This document shows positions 48,410 to 60,839 of a stretch of DNA of 64,000 nucleotides, in pieces. The notes below the pieces were generated by a model. It was not told where the DNA came from, ran no database searches, and saw only the letters and a program-made list of their open reading frames with translations. This DNA comes from Datisca glomerata. Lineage: Eukaryota; Streptophyta; Magnoliopsida; Cucurbitales; Datiscaceae. The position numbers were made by a program, and so were the translations under genes. The stretch spans positions 277,524-341,523 of the forward strand of contig QANY01013855.1 of the NCBI GenBank assembly GCA_003255025.1. Reading direction: 5' to 3'. How positions within the stretch are numbered: the first letter of the stretch is position 1; the number at the start of each line of letters is the position of its first letter.

Positions 48410-49012
48410 ATAAAAAATCTATTGAAGACTTCAAGATAATCTTGACGTCATCTTGAAGTCTATAAGATTACTTCAAGATTTTCTTGAAGCTATTTTGAAG
48501 TCTACAAGATTACTTCAAGACGACTTCAAAGATGGCTCCAAGAACATCTTGAAGTCGCCTTGTAGGTTTTAAGAGGGATTCAAGATAAATTTGACATTGT
48601 CTTGTAGACTTCAAGAAGGTATCTCGAAAGCCATCATCTTCAACATACTGCTTTGTTACTGTGACATTCCTTCATACCCATTTTTTCTCTTTGAAATTGT
48701 TTTATCAGAGGAGTGAGAAAGATAGAGGAGGTGAAGAAAGAGAGTGAATATGAAGTTAAAGAGGTAGCCATTGATAGATGTCATCTTTTGATTTGGGAAA
48801 AAAGGAGAGAGTAGGTGAAGAAAAATAGTGAAGACAGGTTGAATAGAATTATTTGACATTTGATTGAGTGGGTGTAAGAAGGGTATTGGGATGAAGAATT
48901 TGAGAAAAAAAATGGGTGGATGGTGGGTCTGGGGTATAGATAAGCCAAAATTAATGGAAACGATTATTTTAGTAATTTAGCTTTCCCAATGGTCTAGTTT
49001 AACCAAAAACCC
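48410..49012 (-). repeat. Right terminal inverted repeat of the Pack-MULE
   Basis: 48410-48640 carries the TTCAAGAT/ATCTTGAA array. 48655-49012 is the inverted partner of the left outer terminus. Apart from small indels the main difference from the left side is the much smaller repeat array. Confidence 0.85.
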
Positions 49013-49021
49013 TTATATCAT

Positions 49022-49571
49022 CAAATTTTATAAAATACTTCAATCTCATCACTCATCCGCATTCCATTAAAAACTCAATGTTTTGTTAATGTGGCACACA
49101 TTTTTTACACGTGTTTGCCACGTCAGCAAAAAGTGTGGCGCCATACTATTTTATTTATTCAATTTTCCCTCCAATTTTTTAAAAAAAAATTTCAAAAAAA
49201 CTCACAAATACACATAAAAACATCCGCCCATTCTATCTTCTCTTCTCCTCATTCTTCTATTCTTTCACTTCTCCTTCTTCTACCGAATCGTCTCTTAGAA
49301 TGTAACAAGGTGTAATTATTCTTTCTCTTTTCCTTTCTTATTCTTAATTCTGGTTAAGGTGAAATCATGATCTCTCTTCCTTTTCTTTCTTCTTTCTTCT
49401 TTTTAACTTGAGTTTTCGACACTATTTCAAATTTTTTGAAATTTCTCATTATGTGTCTTATTATTTATGAAAATTTCTGAATTTCTCATTATTTACGAAT
49501 TGTTTAGATTTCTCATTATTATTCAGGAATTTTGTGAAACTTTATTGGAGGAATTCAAAAAGTATATCAAA
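49022..49571 (+). other. Upstream region of the GRF zinc-finger relic
   Basis: Pyrimidine-rich leader-like DNA (TTCTCTTCTCCTCATTCTTC near 49230) with TTGCCACGTCAGC at 49119. No independent gene is seen. Confidence 0.4.
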
Positions 49572-50071
49572 ATGGAACGTAGAAGTCGGTCAAGTTTCAG
49601 TATTTCCAGCCAACCTATCAGATCATTGTGTTATTATGGTCTTCCTGCTTAGATGAAGACGACGAGGAGAGATGCGAACCACGACAAAAAGTTTTATGGT
49701 CGCTCTTGATATTCGGTAATAACTTATGCTGAAATTTTATTTGTTTCCTTAACATTTATTGTATATAATGTGTTGTTATCTATTGTCACGATCAGGAAAA
49801 TGATGAGAGTTTTGGGTTCTTTGCTTGGTGTCAACCTGAATATGAATATGAAGTTGGATATGACATGCTTAGAAAAAAAACTAAAGTTAGCAAATGAAAT
49901 TGGAGGGATTCAAGAATAATTGAAATTATGAGAAGAAGATTATCAAGAGCTTAAAGAGAAACTGAAGCTAGTCGAGGAAGAAAATTAAAGGTGTCACGTA
50001 AAAGTGAAGAAAGTTTGGCTTTGGTGTTTTTCTCAGGGATGGTTATTGCATCAATGATTATAACTGTGTAG
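49572..50071 (+). pseudogene. GRF-type zinc-finger protein pseudogene
   Basis: Two exons are visible. 49572-49715 reads MERRSRSSFSISSQPIRSLC, then YYGLPA, stop, MKTTRRDANHDKKFYGRS. After a GTAATA...CAG intron, 49796 onward reads ENDESFGFFAWCQPEYEYEV. It continues into a helical K/E-rich segment (EEDYQELKEKLKLVEEEN in another frame) and a hydrophobic end GMVIASMIITV stopping at 50071. The order CxCGLPA...N.GR.FYGC..., GFF.W, coiled coil, C-terminal membrane segment is that of the plant zf-GRF family (At4g04775-like). Two zinc cysteines are replaced and stops interrupt it. It lies just outside the Pack-MULE. Confidence 0.72.
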
Positions 50072-50477
50072 TGAAGATGAACATTTTGTTATTTAGTATT
50101 TTTAAAGTGTAATGACAATATGAATGTTATGTTATTTCCACCTTCAGTTTAAACTAGACTTGTTTCCTTAACACTAGACTTGCACCAATTTTCCATATTG
50201 CTTTCTTCTGCAATATGCACCGAATCAAAACATGGAATAATATTATAGTCTTCTAATGGATATTCTACTCAATTGAAATATACATATCATATCCCTAATA
50301 TTATTGTTGCAACATACATATCATATTCATCCATTTCCATAAACCAAAATTCATATAAAAACCATAACCAAAATACATATCAATTCATCTATTACCATAA
50401 ACAAAAATACATATTTCCATAAATAATATATATATATATATATATATANTATATATATATATAACCAAAATACATAT
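50072..50477. repeat. AT-rich spacer with (TA)n microsatellite
   Basis: Contains a TA repeat with one N at about 50427-50462. Around it, the words ACATATCATATTCATCCATTT and CCATAAACCAAAATACATAT recur at short distance. No gene. Confidence 0.8.
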
Positions 50478-51061
50478 TGTTGATGCGAAAAATCTGCCAG
50501 CATTGACTGTCGAGAGGTCTGCCGCGTGTTGCTCAGTGATTCGTCCAGTGATCTGCAAAAATTAAGAATGATCGTGAAAGCAGTAGGCAGAGCATCATAT
50601 ATTAATAATGATTTTCTATATCAGTCAAACATATAGGTTCAGTGTATCTTCTTCCTTATTCTGATAAGGAATGTAGATATTCATGGAAAATATTCTTTAA
50701 CCAGGATATTTTGGTTATCATTTTATCATCTTTAACAACAATTGAGATTACCTGATAGATTTGATGTGTGCCAATCCTTTCCTTACATGACTGATTATTA
50801 TATCTAATCATGACATAAAAATGAAATCAGCTATCTCGAGTAACCATGATCCTAGGTATGCGATTATCTCATCATCTGTGTGATATCGGTAGTGTAAGTA
50901 TAGGTGAGGTCATGTCCATTGATCTAGTCGTCTTGGTGACTTCGGTCCTGGAGGAGTACTCGATTTGGACTTAATATGGACTCTACCCAAGAAATGGGAG
51001 TATTGGGCCTTGCTTTGAAATATTATTGAATGGGCTTTAGCCCGGGTGCTTTTTTATCACA
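50478..51061 (-). repeat. 3' LTR of the gypsy-type element
   Basis: Direct copy of 53778-54479. Shared words in order include AAAAATTAAGAA, AAAGCAGTAGGCAG, CTTCCTTATTCTGATAAGGA, ATAGATTTGATGTGTGC and GATCCTAGGTATG. Confidence 0.88.
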
Positions 51062-51189
51062 TACAATTTACCTCCACTTCTTGAGTCTAGAGCATAGCGA
51101 TAGAGCCGGGAAGTATGTTGTTGATGGAGCCATGGGCTTTTACCCAAGACTTTGTCTTTGCACTTAATCGACTATTAAACATATGTTGG

Positions 51190-52270
51190 CATTGAGATAA
51201 TCAAATAGTAGAGTTTGTGTCCAAATATCTAAGTATTTGTTGTTGGTTCATGACCCTATTTACCTCGTTTGTTCAAATCGTGTTTGACGAGTCCTTGATG
51301 GTGAGGTCCTTTGGAGTCATCTCTAGTGGAGTACCAAGATCCTTTATGATTTGTTATATTTTGGCTAATCTCGATATCACTGTCATCAGTGTGACTTGAG
51401 TGTCATTTTCATAATTGTGATTCTGGGTACCATAGTTATCTAGTTAATTTTGGGTAGATTAATCATTATGTAACGTAGAGTAATATAGGCATCTGGGTGA
51501 CTTAAGGTACTTAGTCATCTGTATGACTAGGGGTACTTAGCCATCTGTGTGACTTGGGGGTATCATAGTTATTTTTGTGATTTCGAGTCCCATAGTCATC
51601 TGGGTGACGTTGGGTGCTATAATCATCTGCGTGTCTTTGGATCCAATATAGGCATCCTGGGTGACTTTGTATATCTTAGTCATATGTGTGACTTAGAATA
51701 TCATAGTCATCTGTGTGTATAGTCATCTGGTGACTTCAGGTACCATGGAATATTACAATGGTCCTTTTTACCTTATTTAAGGTCTTTTCTCTTATTCGTC
51801 TTAGGTAAGTTATGAGGTCTTGGCGATTATGACCATTAACAAAGTATTTCATCCCAGCATCTCCTGTACTTAGGTGCCACAAAATATTACCGTGGACTTA
51901 TGCCCTAGGTAGGGTCTTTTTACAATGATCTTATATGATAAGGATGCCTCGTTAGGCCGTCGCCTGGGATGAGGTCTTTTTTCCCTTGTAGGGTCTTTTT
52001 CTAGATCATCCTATGTGATAAGGATACCTCCTTAGTTCGTCGCCTTGGATAAGATCTTTTTGCTCTTCGTATGATCTTTTTCCATATCATCTTATGTGAT
52101 AATGATGCATCTTAACCATGATCTTGGGTGAGGTCTTTCATCCGAGGGATCAATGTCCTCGGGCGCCATAAAATATTACCGTGGTCAATTTTTCCTATGT
52201 AGGAACTTTCTCCTAATCATCTTTGATGAAAATGAGGCCTTACCTAACTGTAGCGAAGGCTTCCCGTGAG
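51190..52270. repeat. Two internal repeat arrays in the gypsy-type element
   Basis: 51360-51740 is an irregular array of about ten units on CATAGTCATCTGTGTGACTT (period 30-55 bp); the same word occurs once in each LTR, so the array probably grew from LTR sequence. 51790-52270 holds three to five ~100-bp units built on ATCCTATGTGATAAGGAT, CCTCGTTAGGCCGTCGCC, GGGATGAGGTCTTTTT and ATAAAATATTACCGTGG. Confidence 0.82.
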
Positions 52271-53754
52271 GTCACAAATATTTCTGCTAATCATGGGCTC
52301 ATGCTTAATATCATACTCAATTAAAAGTGCTTTAAAAATATTCTTTAAAAAATAGTAAGATTGGGCATGAAAAATAAATAACATACGTCAAAATTTTAAT
52401 GGAGATCATCAATGTGACTCTTGATTTGGATAGAATGAAAATCTAGAATAATGCAGTATCGAGCTATGTGGATACATCTGAATCTTGAAACTTGCTCTTG
52501 TCTAAGATGTAAAATAATATTAATGTAAATAATTGTATTATTCCCCTAAAATTTTTAATGGGGATCTTTGATGTGACTCTTGATTTTGAAAGAATAAAAA
52601 ATCAGAATAATCTAGATCCGAACTATGTGAGGAGAATTTCTGACAATTAATTTACACTTGAACGTGTTCTTATTGTCAAGAGAATTTATGCAAATCAATC
52701 ACATTAATTAAAACATAAATAATAAGCAATTATATTTTATTTAAGTAAAAAATAAATAATACATAAAATCAATCTTTCCTTTATTTTCGTACTGACTGTT
52801 TGAGTATCAGCTCTGCAATAAATATTTGTTTGATGTCAAATTTTGAATGAGGTTGAAACAACTCATTTTCTGGAATTTTCCTTAAAGGCTTTGCAAGCCC
52901 ATGAAATAAATCTGCCAAGTGGGCATGAAGAGCATTGGTTTTGGCTCTTAAAGCAGCAGGCCCAAATAAAGCTTGGCCCATAGTCTGCGGGCTAAAAGAC
53001 AGGTCAAGGATAGGGTCAATCGCGGGTCTTGGGTGGTAAAGGATTGCACGCGGGCTGAAGCTCCCCTGGGCTCCTTACTTAGGCCTTATGTGTGGGGTCT
53101 CCTTTCTTTTTCTCCACGTGTCGTTTTAGTGTGCCCTCTTGGGCTTATTTAATGGATCCATGGGTCATGTGCTGGGTAGGTTAACCCGGTAATCTAGGAT
53201 CGGGTAGAGAAGGAAGACGGTACCGGCGCCGGCGCGTGAGACTACGTGTGACTGCCTTTGTCAGTTGGAAAAGCTTCATACCGCCGGAAATCACCATCTT
53301 AACATCTCTACCGGCGTTTTGTAGTACGAAAACGTGTCAATCGTAGTAGATCCACTCGTTCGACGATGAAGGAGGTTCTCATAGTCATTCTTGGCCTGGA
53401 CACGCCCTATACCGGCATAGGCAAGGTTGTGAATGGTTCAACAGTGGACCACGCGACCGCGGTTGATGACGGTGGAGGTTCCACGACGGTTCAAGACCTT
53501 TTGATGAGGCATTTAATGTGGCGGCAACTAGTGGATTCAAACGTTTTCACACCGTTGTTGATTTTTTTCGCCTTGATCTACGACGACAATGACGTAAATG
53601 ATCGTAACTTGCAAAACAAATTTTTATGCCCATTCAAAACATTCTCCTTCGTCTTCCTCATTCTTTTTTATCAGATATATGGATCGATTCACTGTTGTTG
53701 TGACCATCGTGGAGGTGGATTTTTTTTTATCAATTTTTAAAAATGGGAGCTTTA
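52271..53754. other. Remaining interior of the gypsy-type element
   Basis: Contains an approximate duplication (TGTGACTCTTGATTT... at 52411 and 52572). A locally GC-rich part (52980-53560) includes CACGTG at 53115 and an open frame of 124 codons at 53366-53740 without recognisable domain. That frame lies antisense to the element's direction and is probably accidental. Confidence 0.45.
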
Positions 53755-53777
53755 CGTTCCAATAGACGGCACCAGAC

Positions 53778-54479
53778 TGTTGATCCAAAAATGTGACAAC
53801 ATCGATTATAGAGAGGTCCACTACGTGTCGCTCAGTAATTTATCCAGTGGTCTACAAAAATTAAGAACGATCGTAAAAGCAGTAGGCAGGGTACTGGGGG
53901 CGCCCCACCTAATGCATTCTGACGATCAAGTCAGTAGAGTGTTTAGAGAAAAGTAGTAGTGTGGACAATTCCTTACTGTTTAATCGGGATCATCATATAT
54001 TGATAATAATTTTTTGTATCAGTAAAACATCCAGGTTCAATATATATTCTTCCTTATTCTGATAAGGAATAGAGATATCCATGAAAAATATTCTCTAATC
54101 AGGATACTTTTGTTATCATCTTATTTTCTTTAACAACCATTGAGATTGCCAGATAGATTTGATGTGTGCATATCATTTCCTTATATGACTGATTATCATA
54201 TCTTTTCGTGACAGAAAAATAATATCGGCCATCTCGAGTAATCAGGATCCTAGGTATGAGAATACTTCGTCATCCATGTGACCTCGGTACTATAAGTATA
54301 GGTGGCGTCGTGTCCATCGATCTGGTCGTGGAAGGTGCCTCGATCATCTTGGTGACTTTGGTCATGGAAGAATCCTCGTTTTAAACTTAATATGGAACCT
54401 GCGGGGGATATGTGAGTACTAGGATTTTTTTTTCAAAATATTATAGAATGAGCTTTAACTTGAGTTTTTTTCTCCAACA
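53778..54479 (-). repeat. 5' LTR of the gypsy-type element
   Basis: 702 bp; see the 3' LTR. The extra block 53898-53995 includes GGGGGCGCCCC, a perfect 10-base palindrome. Confidence 0.85.
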
Positions 54480-56216
54480 CCTCTCCCACACCTCTCACAG
54501 CTCCTCGACCATCTATCACGGCACCTTTGCCACCTAATTTTAGCACATTTGCCTCATATTCTTGTACATCTGCCATCTATTCTAGCACCTGCAACATATA
54601 GTCCAGCAACTCTACCATCTATTCTAGCACATGTAACACCTTCACTACCACCTCGGCCACCATTCACAACATTTCTACAACCTCTTCCAGCATGAGTAGG
54701 CAACTGGCAACATAATTAACAATTAAAAAGAAGCAACTATATGAAAAAACAATTAATTAACAATTAAAAAGAAGAAAATTACCTGAAAATCTCATAAATT
54801 CTTAAGTAGATGCCTACTAACTTTGCCACTTGAAGCATGTTTAGAGGCAACATGTGCACCCGTGCATATTCCGTAACACTCCCATATTAAAAAATACTTT
54901 ATTGATTAAATTCTAGGAAGTGTTATCTTCATTAACGTTAATTAAACATTAAATATGAAAAATATAGCTTAATTTAAAACATAACTTAATTAAATCCTTT
55001 ATTTAAATTATCAATATTAAATTCAAAGTCCTTAAATAATAAAAATTAAGAGCAGAAACTTAGTCAATTAGCAACCAATATTTTTAAGCTAAAACGTCAA
55101 AATAAAGAATAATTCATCATAAAGCATTTGTCTGAAACTTTATTCAAAATATTCTACCGAGTTCGGTCCGCCCACAAGGTGTTGTCTCTAAATTACTCCT
55201 CACCTGAAACGTTTAAGGAAAAAGGAATGAGCTAAAGCCCAGTAAGTATTCAAATCCAGTTAAACATACACAGTCAAATCCAGTTAAATCATTTGTGTTT
55301 TGACATATACTAAATACTTTTATCATTTTATTTCCTTCACTTTAGCATTAAAATAATTTCATGCAAGCTTTGTATCATATTCTTTTCTTTACTTTAGACA
55401 TCTTTACGTTCTTCTTTGCATTCTTTTTTTTTTACATTATTCGCGAGCTCACTTGTGTAATGTTTAGCTAATCAGAGGTAGTGGGTCATTGTTACAAAAA
55501 CTTGTTCAACTATCAGATCTTTGGTAGTATCGCTGGACAAGCCAAATGATCATTCATTTACATTGTATCACTAGACGAGTCACACGATCATTTATTAACA
55601 TTAACCATTAAACATTGTCGGTTCCGCCGGTCCACCGCGTCTCATTTCTCACACACCCCTTTCATGGCATAAACATACACCTAGTCTTTTAAGCTTTTAT
55701 TTATTTAGTATCTCCCTTTTATAAGCTGTAACGTAAGTTCATATGTATATAATCATCCATTACCATAAATTAGACATGTCATTAACAAACACAATCATAT
55801 ACAATTAAGCATTCAGTAACATAAGCAAATGATCACATAAATGAGGTTTACATACAAGGAAATAAATAAGGGCACAACGACATACAATTCACCCATGATC
55901 TTTCAGAATATGACAAGCCTTCAAGTATGTGTAAGATTTTACTTATCTGGTGTCATTAGCATAAATCAAATGAATAGAGAATGCTTCGAGTTGCCAATGC
56001 TCAAAGTGCTAAAACTATTAAGTTTCACACATTAAAAGTGTTGGATCGGCTTTTAAAATTTGAAGAAATATCAATGAATCACTTAAGGTTCATGGACGGA
56101 AAATAAAAAAAATCACATCAACCATTTAATCATATAAAATATTAAAACTATACTTACGATTATGCTTACTTAGTTAAACGTATTCAATAAAGGTAGAAAC
56201 GATTTATATATTATGT
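54480..56216. other. Intergenic/decayed repeat DNA, possible solo gypsy LTR
   Basis: 54490-54690 is an irregular array of CCATCTATTCTAGCAC-like words. 55150-55250 read on the minus strand (CTTACTGGGCTTTAGCTCAT and TTGTGGGCGGACC) resembles the inside of plant gypsy LTRs, but no borders could be set. No gene is seen. Confidence 0.4.
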
Positions 56217-57909
56217 TGTATCGGAGAATTTCTGACTTGGTGTAATCCTATTGATTGTCTTTGTGTTCTTCGTTCTTCGTAGAACTTGAATCAACCTTCA
56301 CAACAATAATCATTCATAGGATTTAGAAGCATATCTCAATCGGATGTTGATCAGGAATTGAGTGTGGGTTTTCAAAATAATTGGAGAAGAAAAAATAGAT
56401 TTTTTCTTCTCCTCTGTGTATTTCGGCGGCAATTAAAGGGAGGGAGAGAAATTGTGTTTTTTCTGTTATGTGTAATCACACACTGTATAGGGTTAGAGAT
56501 GCAACCCTATTGTCATCCCTTATATAATAATTACAGAATTTGCACATATACTCCTATATGTTAAATTACCAAAAATTCACCTCCTAATATTTACTATTGT
56601 CGAAAATTACATATTTCCCTAGAGTCAATGTTGTGTCCAAATCCATCCATCTAAATTGATAAATTAAATTGATTTCCATCAACTAATTAATTATTTTATT
56701 TTATTTACTAATCACCCAATAATTAGAAAATAACCAATTAATTCATTTGAACATTAATTACTTACGCTTCACTAATTAAGTGACAACACCCGTCACACAT
56801 GGGTTCAGAATATATATCTTGGTCTAAAACACGTTTTTGGTCCAACTGATGTTGTTTTTCATTCATATCCTTATAAGCTACTCCTTGAGACTGAATGAAC
56901 CCCATGAATAAACCTATAGGACTAAAGTACTCGGCGAATTTATTTTCATAAATTTCTGACCTATTTAATCCTGACATCGTACTACTTCATTATAGGTCTG
57001 ATGCTGAATCAACTCTCGATTCATGCGTGCTATATTTTTTGTTGGTGTAAATAAACTATTTTATTTCACGTTTCATAGATTATTTTAAGATATTACCCTT
57101 TGCGAATATCAATAAAAATAGTGGGATGTAAAATTACCGTTTTACACCTCTAGTTATTATTTCCTTAACTCCTTTATTGACTTTGAATAAGAAAGACATA
57201 ACAGTGAATTGTCTCATACAGTTCACCATGTCTTATTCAATGATTCATTTCATCGAATACTTGACCAAGTTAATTTACTCACACACCCATCAATAAAGCA
57301 TAAGGCGATATTGTTACATTTGCAATCTCACCACGTATTTTTATATCTGTGAATCACGCAACTCCAATATAGTTTAATCACGATCCCAACAATTGAGGTA
57401 TTATCCGGCAATTCAAACTCACTCTTTTGGAATATCAAAGATTATAACTAACTAAGTCAAGTTTCGTATTCATATTAGGATTAAGGTAATTATAAAAATA
57501 CTCTTATAGGAGTAACAATTAGATTTAGAGCTATATAAACGGCTTTGCTCTAAACTAATTTGTTACAGGTCTATTTAACATGTTTCACAACATGTTTAGG
57601 TCAACTGTTAGAGTCTCCACTCCCATGCCCCAAGACTGACATCATTTGGTTGAACCTAACAGTCGTAATCAGACTCACTTGCCTAGTCGGTCCTAAGGCT
57701 GCAAATAACATTCTAAACTATTTTAGAAGAGTTTGTTTGGAAGACCCCTCTGTCTTTACTCTTCTTACGTTGACAATAGTTCCAGGATTTGAGTGAATTA
57801 TAAACACACTTTAGTTAATAGAAAAAACTTTCATTCATTCATTAAATTCAATACTACAAAATAATCATAAATAGGTATTACACCCTACTTTATGGACATA
57901 ATTCCAACA
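56217..57909 (-). repeat. 3' LTR of Copia-3
   Basis: The start at 57909 is firm (TGTTGG after a polypurine tract). The far end at 56217 is inferred from a CA terminus, and the 1.7-kb length is unusually large for copia, so a nested insertion inside it is possible. Confidence 0.55.
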
Positions 57910-58230
57910 ATCTTCCACTCAGACTAAAGTATGTGTGTACAATCTCGTATCCCTATGCCCTCTAAATGACCATCAAAGACTACTGCTTAAAGTCTTCATG
58001 AATGGATCTGTCAGGTTGTTGACCGTCGATATGTGTGTTTCTACTACATCTCCACGCTGAACAATCTCTCAAATTAGGTTAAACTTACAATCTATATGTT
58101 TGGATCTTTTGTGGCTCCTTAGTTCCTTCGAACTCGCTACAGTCCCACTATTCTCGCAATAAAGTGTCATGGGCTTGTCAGCTTCTGAAATAACTTTCAG
58201 AGTCTTCAAGAACTTTCTAAGCTATACAAC

Positions 58231-60130
58231 CTACTTTGCAGTTTCACAAGCTTTCATATACTCAACTTCCATGGCAGAATTAACAATGCAAGATTGTTTG
58301 ATACTTCTCCAAACAATTGCTCTACCGTTCACGATGAACACCGATCGTGAAGTGAACCTCCTAGAATCCTTATCTTCTTGGAAATCAAAATTAGTGTACC
58401 CCATCATATTTAGGTTAGTACCTGAATACACAAGCATGTAGCTCCTTGTTCTCTTAAGATACTTATGGATATGCTTGACGACATTTCAATGGTCGAGTCC
58501 AATATTAGATTAGAAATGACTCACCCCGCCCACTGCGTAGCGAATGTCTAGTCTACTGCAAAACATCAGATACATGAGACTTCCTACGGCTGAGACATAG
58601 AGAATCATTCTCATGTCTTCCTCTTTTTGAAGAGTCTTGGGAGACTGCTCCTTGGAGAGGCTGACTCCATGCCTGAAAGGAAGATATCCCTTCTTGGAGG
58701 CTGGCATACTGAATCGATCCATCACCTTATCAATATAAGATGTTTGAGACAGTGCCAATTGTTTGTTCTTCCGATCCCAAAAGATCAGAATACCTAGGAC
58801 AAAAGTAGATTCTCCTAAATCCTTCATATGAAACTGATTTGCAAGCCAAATCTTGACATTAGATAATTTTCTACATCATTCCCAATGAGTAGAATATTAT
58901 CCACGTACAAAACCAGAAAAGCCACATTCCCTTCATGCATCAGCTTATACACACATGATTCATCCATTAACTACTCAAAACCAGAATTCTTGACAGTTTC
59001 ATTGAATATGATATTCCACGATCGAGACGCTTGCTTAAGTCCATAAATGGACTTTCTCCATGAACCTTTCTGGTTGAGCCAAGTAAATGCGCTCTTTAAA
59101 ATTGTCATTCACAAAAGTAGTTTTGACATTCATCTGCCTGATTTCATAATCGAGGGGAGCAACAATGGATAGGAGGATTCATATGGATTTAAGCATGACC
59201 ATCAGCGAGAAGGTATCGTCATATTTAATACCATCATTTTGGGTATGACCCTTGGTTACTAGCCTAGCTTTGAATGTCTCCACATCCCCATCTCGATCTC
59301 TCTTTTTCTTATAAATTCATTTACACCCTACGTGTTTTACCCCTTCAGAAGGATCTATAAGTTTCCACACTCCGTTCAAGTACATCAATTGTATCTCAAC
59401 GTTCATGACTTCTTGCCATAGATTTGCTTAAGGATGAGCCATGGTCTGTAAGTAGGAGATAGATTCATCATGATCCTTATCTAAGACTGTTGTTAAGGCA
59501 TATCCATAAGATATGTACCTGTCAGGTTGTTCATAACCCTCCCAGTACTTTGAGGCTCCATAGGTTGGCTTCTGCTGTGGTTCTTCCATTATTGAATCAG
59601 AAACAGTTCCTGATTGGGGAGTCGATGTCATCCCACTCAATAATTCCTCTAGCATAAGAGTTCTTCTCAACTTAACACTTCTTATATAGTCTTCTTCAAG
59701 AAAACGTGCATTCGCGTTGATGAGTGTTTTCTTGTTAGTAGGACTATAAAAGACATACCCATTCATTCCTTTGGGATATCCTACAAACATGTATAATTCT
59801 GATCGACTGACCAACTTGCATATCTTCAGTTTTAGAACATATGCTGGGCACCCCCATATTCTAAGGTGGTTTGCTGACGACTTTCGTCCATTTCATCTTT
59901 CATATGGCGTACCAGGCACCATCTTTGATGGAACTTAGTTTAGATTGTATGTTGTTGTTTCCAAGACATATCCCAAGAATGAATCTGCAAGGGATGAGTA
60001 ACTCATCATGGATCTAACCATATCCAACAGAGTTTGATTCCTTCTCTCTAATGCACCATTCTGTTCTAGAGTGCCTGGTGATGTAAACTGAGAAATAATA
60101 CATTCTTCCTTAAGAAAGTCTTCAAACTCT
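58231..60130 (-). pseudogene. Copia-3 pol remnant
   Basis: Read from high to low coordinates: the integrase end with MVRSMMSYSSL and TPYERWTK-like motifs of copia (60130-59880); MFVGYPKGMNGYVFYSPTNK (59790); the RT start including the QIDVKTTF-like region (near 59110-59140) and a YVDNILLIGND-type catalytic box near 58890; DLGESTFVLGI (58820); GSLMYLMFCSRLDIRYAVG (58560); and RNase H DSRRFTSRSVFIVNG (58370). Stops and shifts are frequent. Confidence 0.82.
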
Positions 60131-60140
60131 CATAGCAAGT

Positions 60141-60839
60141 ACTTGCTAGAATCTCCGGTGACGCGTTGCGGAAGGCGTGGTGGTGTTTTAAAAAAAATTA
60201 TAAAACGATAAATGATCGCATCGTTGCAGATCCCAAAAATGAAAACTTTTAATTGAAAAATATTTTTTCAAATCGGATCCATTATATATCTAAACATTAA
60301 ATCTGAGACATATAAAGATATGAATTATACCTCTTAAAATCTATCAAGCGTCCTTGCAAATAATGAACTTGTAATCTCACGGACAATAGACTGCGAGATC
60401 CACACCAAAATCTTCCAAACCAATCCTCAAACAAATCAAAAAGTTTTTTTTTGTCACTAGATGTACTCAACACATTAGATCTAGAGAATTAGAAAACTCA
60501 CAGAGCTTTTTAATTAACCTTTAATCACATAATTGCACGCTGATTGCAGTTACAGCACTGAGACCAATAAAATAATATCAATATATATCTTCTAGGTAAA
60601 GGCTCATCAGATTTTCTTAGAGATTTACACAAATTAATAAATTAATTACAAATGTGTCATTGCAGTGAGACTCACTGTAATTGAGCAACACTGTAGTGTC
60701 ACACGACACTAAAGTGTGCCGTGAAGAGGCATAGTGCCTCATAACATTGATGACTCACGGCACCACTGTAGGTGCACATGGAAATCCTAGTTAGGCTAGT
60801 AATTCCTTAGCACCCTCATGACCTAACCTAGACCAGCTA
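60141..60839. other. Spacer between Copia-3 and the LINE
   Basis: AT-rich. GCGTTGCGGAAGGCG at 60162 resembles the 3' part of copia LTRs but cannot be paired. Around 60690-60740 there are overlapping short palindromes on AGTGTCACACGACACT. No gene. Confidence 0.4.

Larger units (their letters stand above)
41542..49012. mobile_element. Pack-MULE: 7.47-kb Mutator-like element with captured gene fragments
   Basis: The outer ends are inverted copies of each other (41542 onwards versus the reverse complement of 49012 backwards), starting GTGTTTTT and GGGTTTTT. Immediately outside, TTATATAAT (41533-41541) and TTATATCAT (49013-49021) match at 8 of 9 positions: the 9-bp target duplication typical of Mutator-like elements. 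No MURA transposase is recognisable. Instead the interior holds exon-like pieces of unrelated plant genes (UPL3-like, PTM-like and two unassigned), with intron-like flanks. This is the definition of a Pack-MULE. The left terminus is enlarged by an internal repeat array. Confidence 0.86.
50478..54479 (-). mobile_element. Non-autonomous Ty3/gypsy-type LTR element
   Basis: On the minus strand the right copy is the 5' LTR (54479-53778, starting TGTTGGAGA and ending ATCAACA) and the left copy is the 3' LTR (51061-50478, starting TGTGATAAA and ending ATCAACA). After the 5' LTR comes TGGTGCCGTCTATTGGAACG (53774-53755), the decayed form of the TGGCGCCGTCTGTGGGAA-like primer site common in plant gypsy elements. 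A purine-rich GGAGGTAAATTGTA precedes the 3' LTR. The 2.7-kb interior has no recognisable gag-pol and is largely repetitive. The 3' LTR lacks a ~100-bp block present in the 5' LTR (53898-53995). No target duplication was confirmed. Confidence 0.78.
56217..60140 (-). mobile_element. Copia-3: 5'-truncated Ty1/copia element
   Basis: Minus strand. The 3' LTR begins TGTTGGAATTATG at 57909 and probably ends CCGATACA at 56217. It is preceded by the polypurine tract AGTGGAAGATT. Upstream are RNase H, RT and the distal part of integrase. Similarity to copia protein stops near 60130 (integrase), so gag, protease and the 5' LTR are missing. Confidence 0.8.

Noticed and set aside
53366..53740. 124-codon open frame in the gypsy-type element
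   Set aside because: Runs against the element's direction, no recognisable domain, and sits in a GC-rich leader-like stretch.
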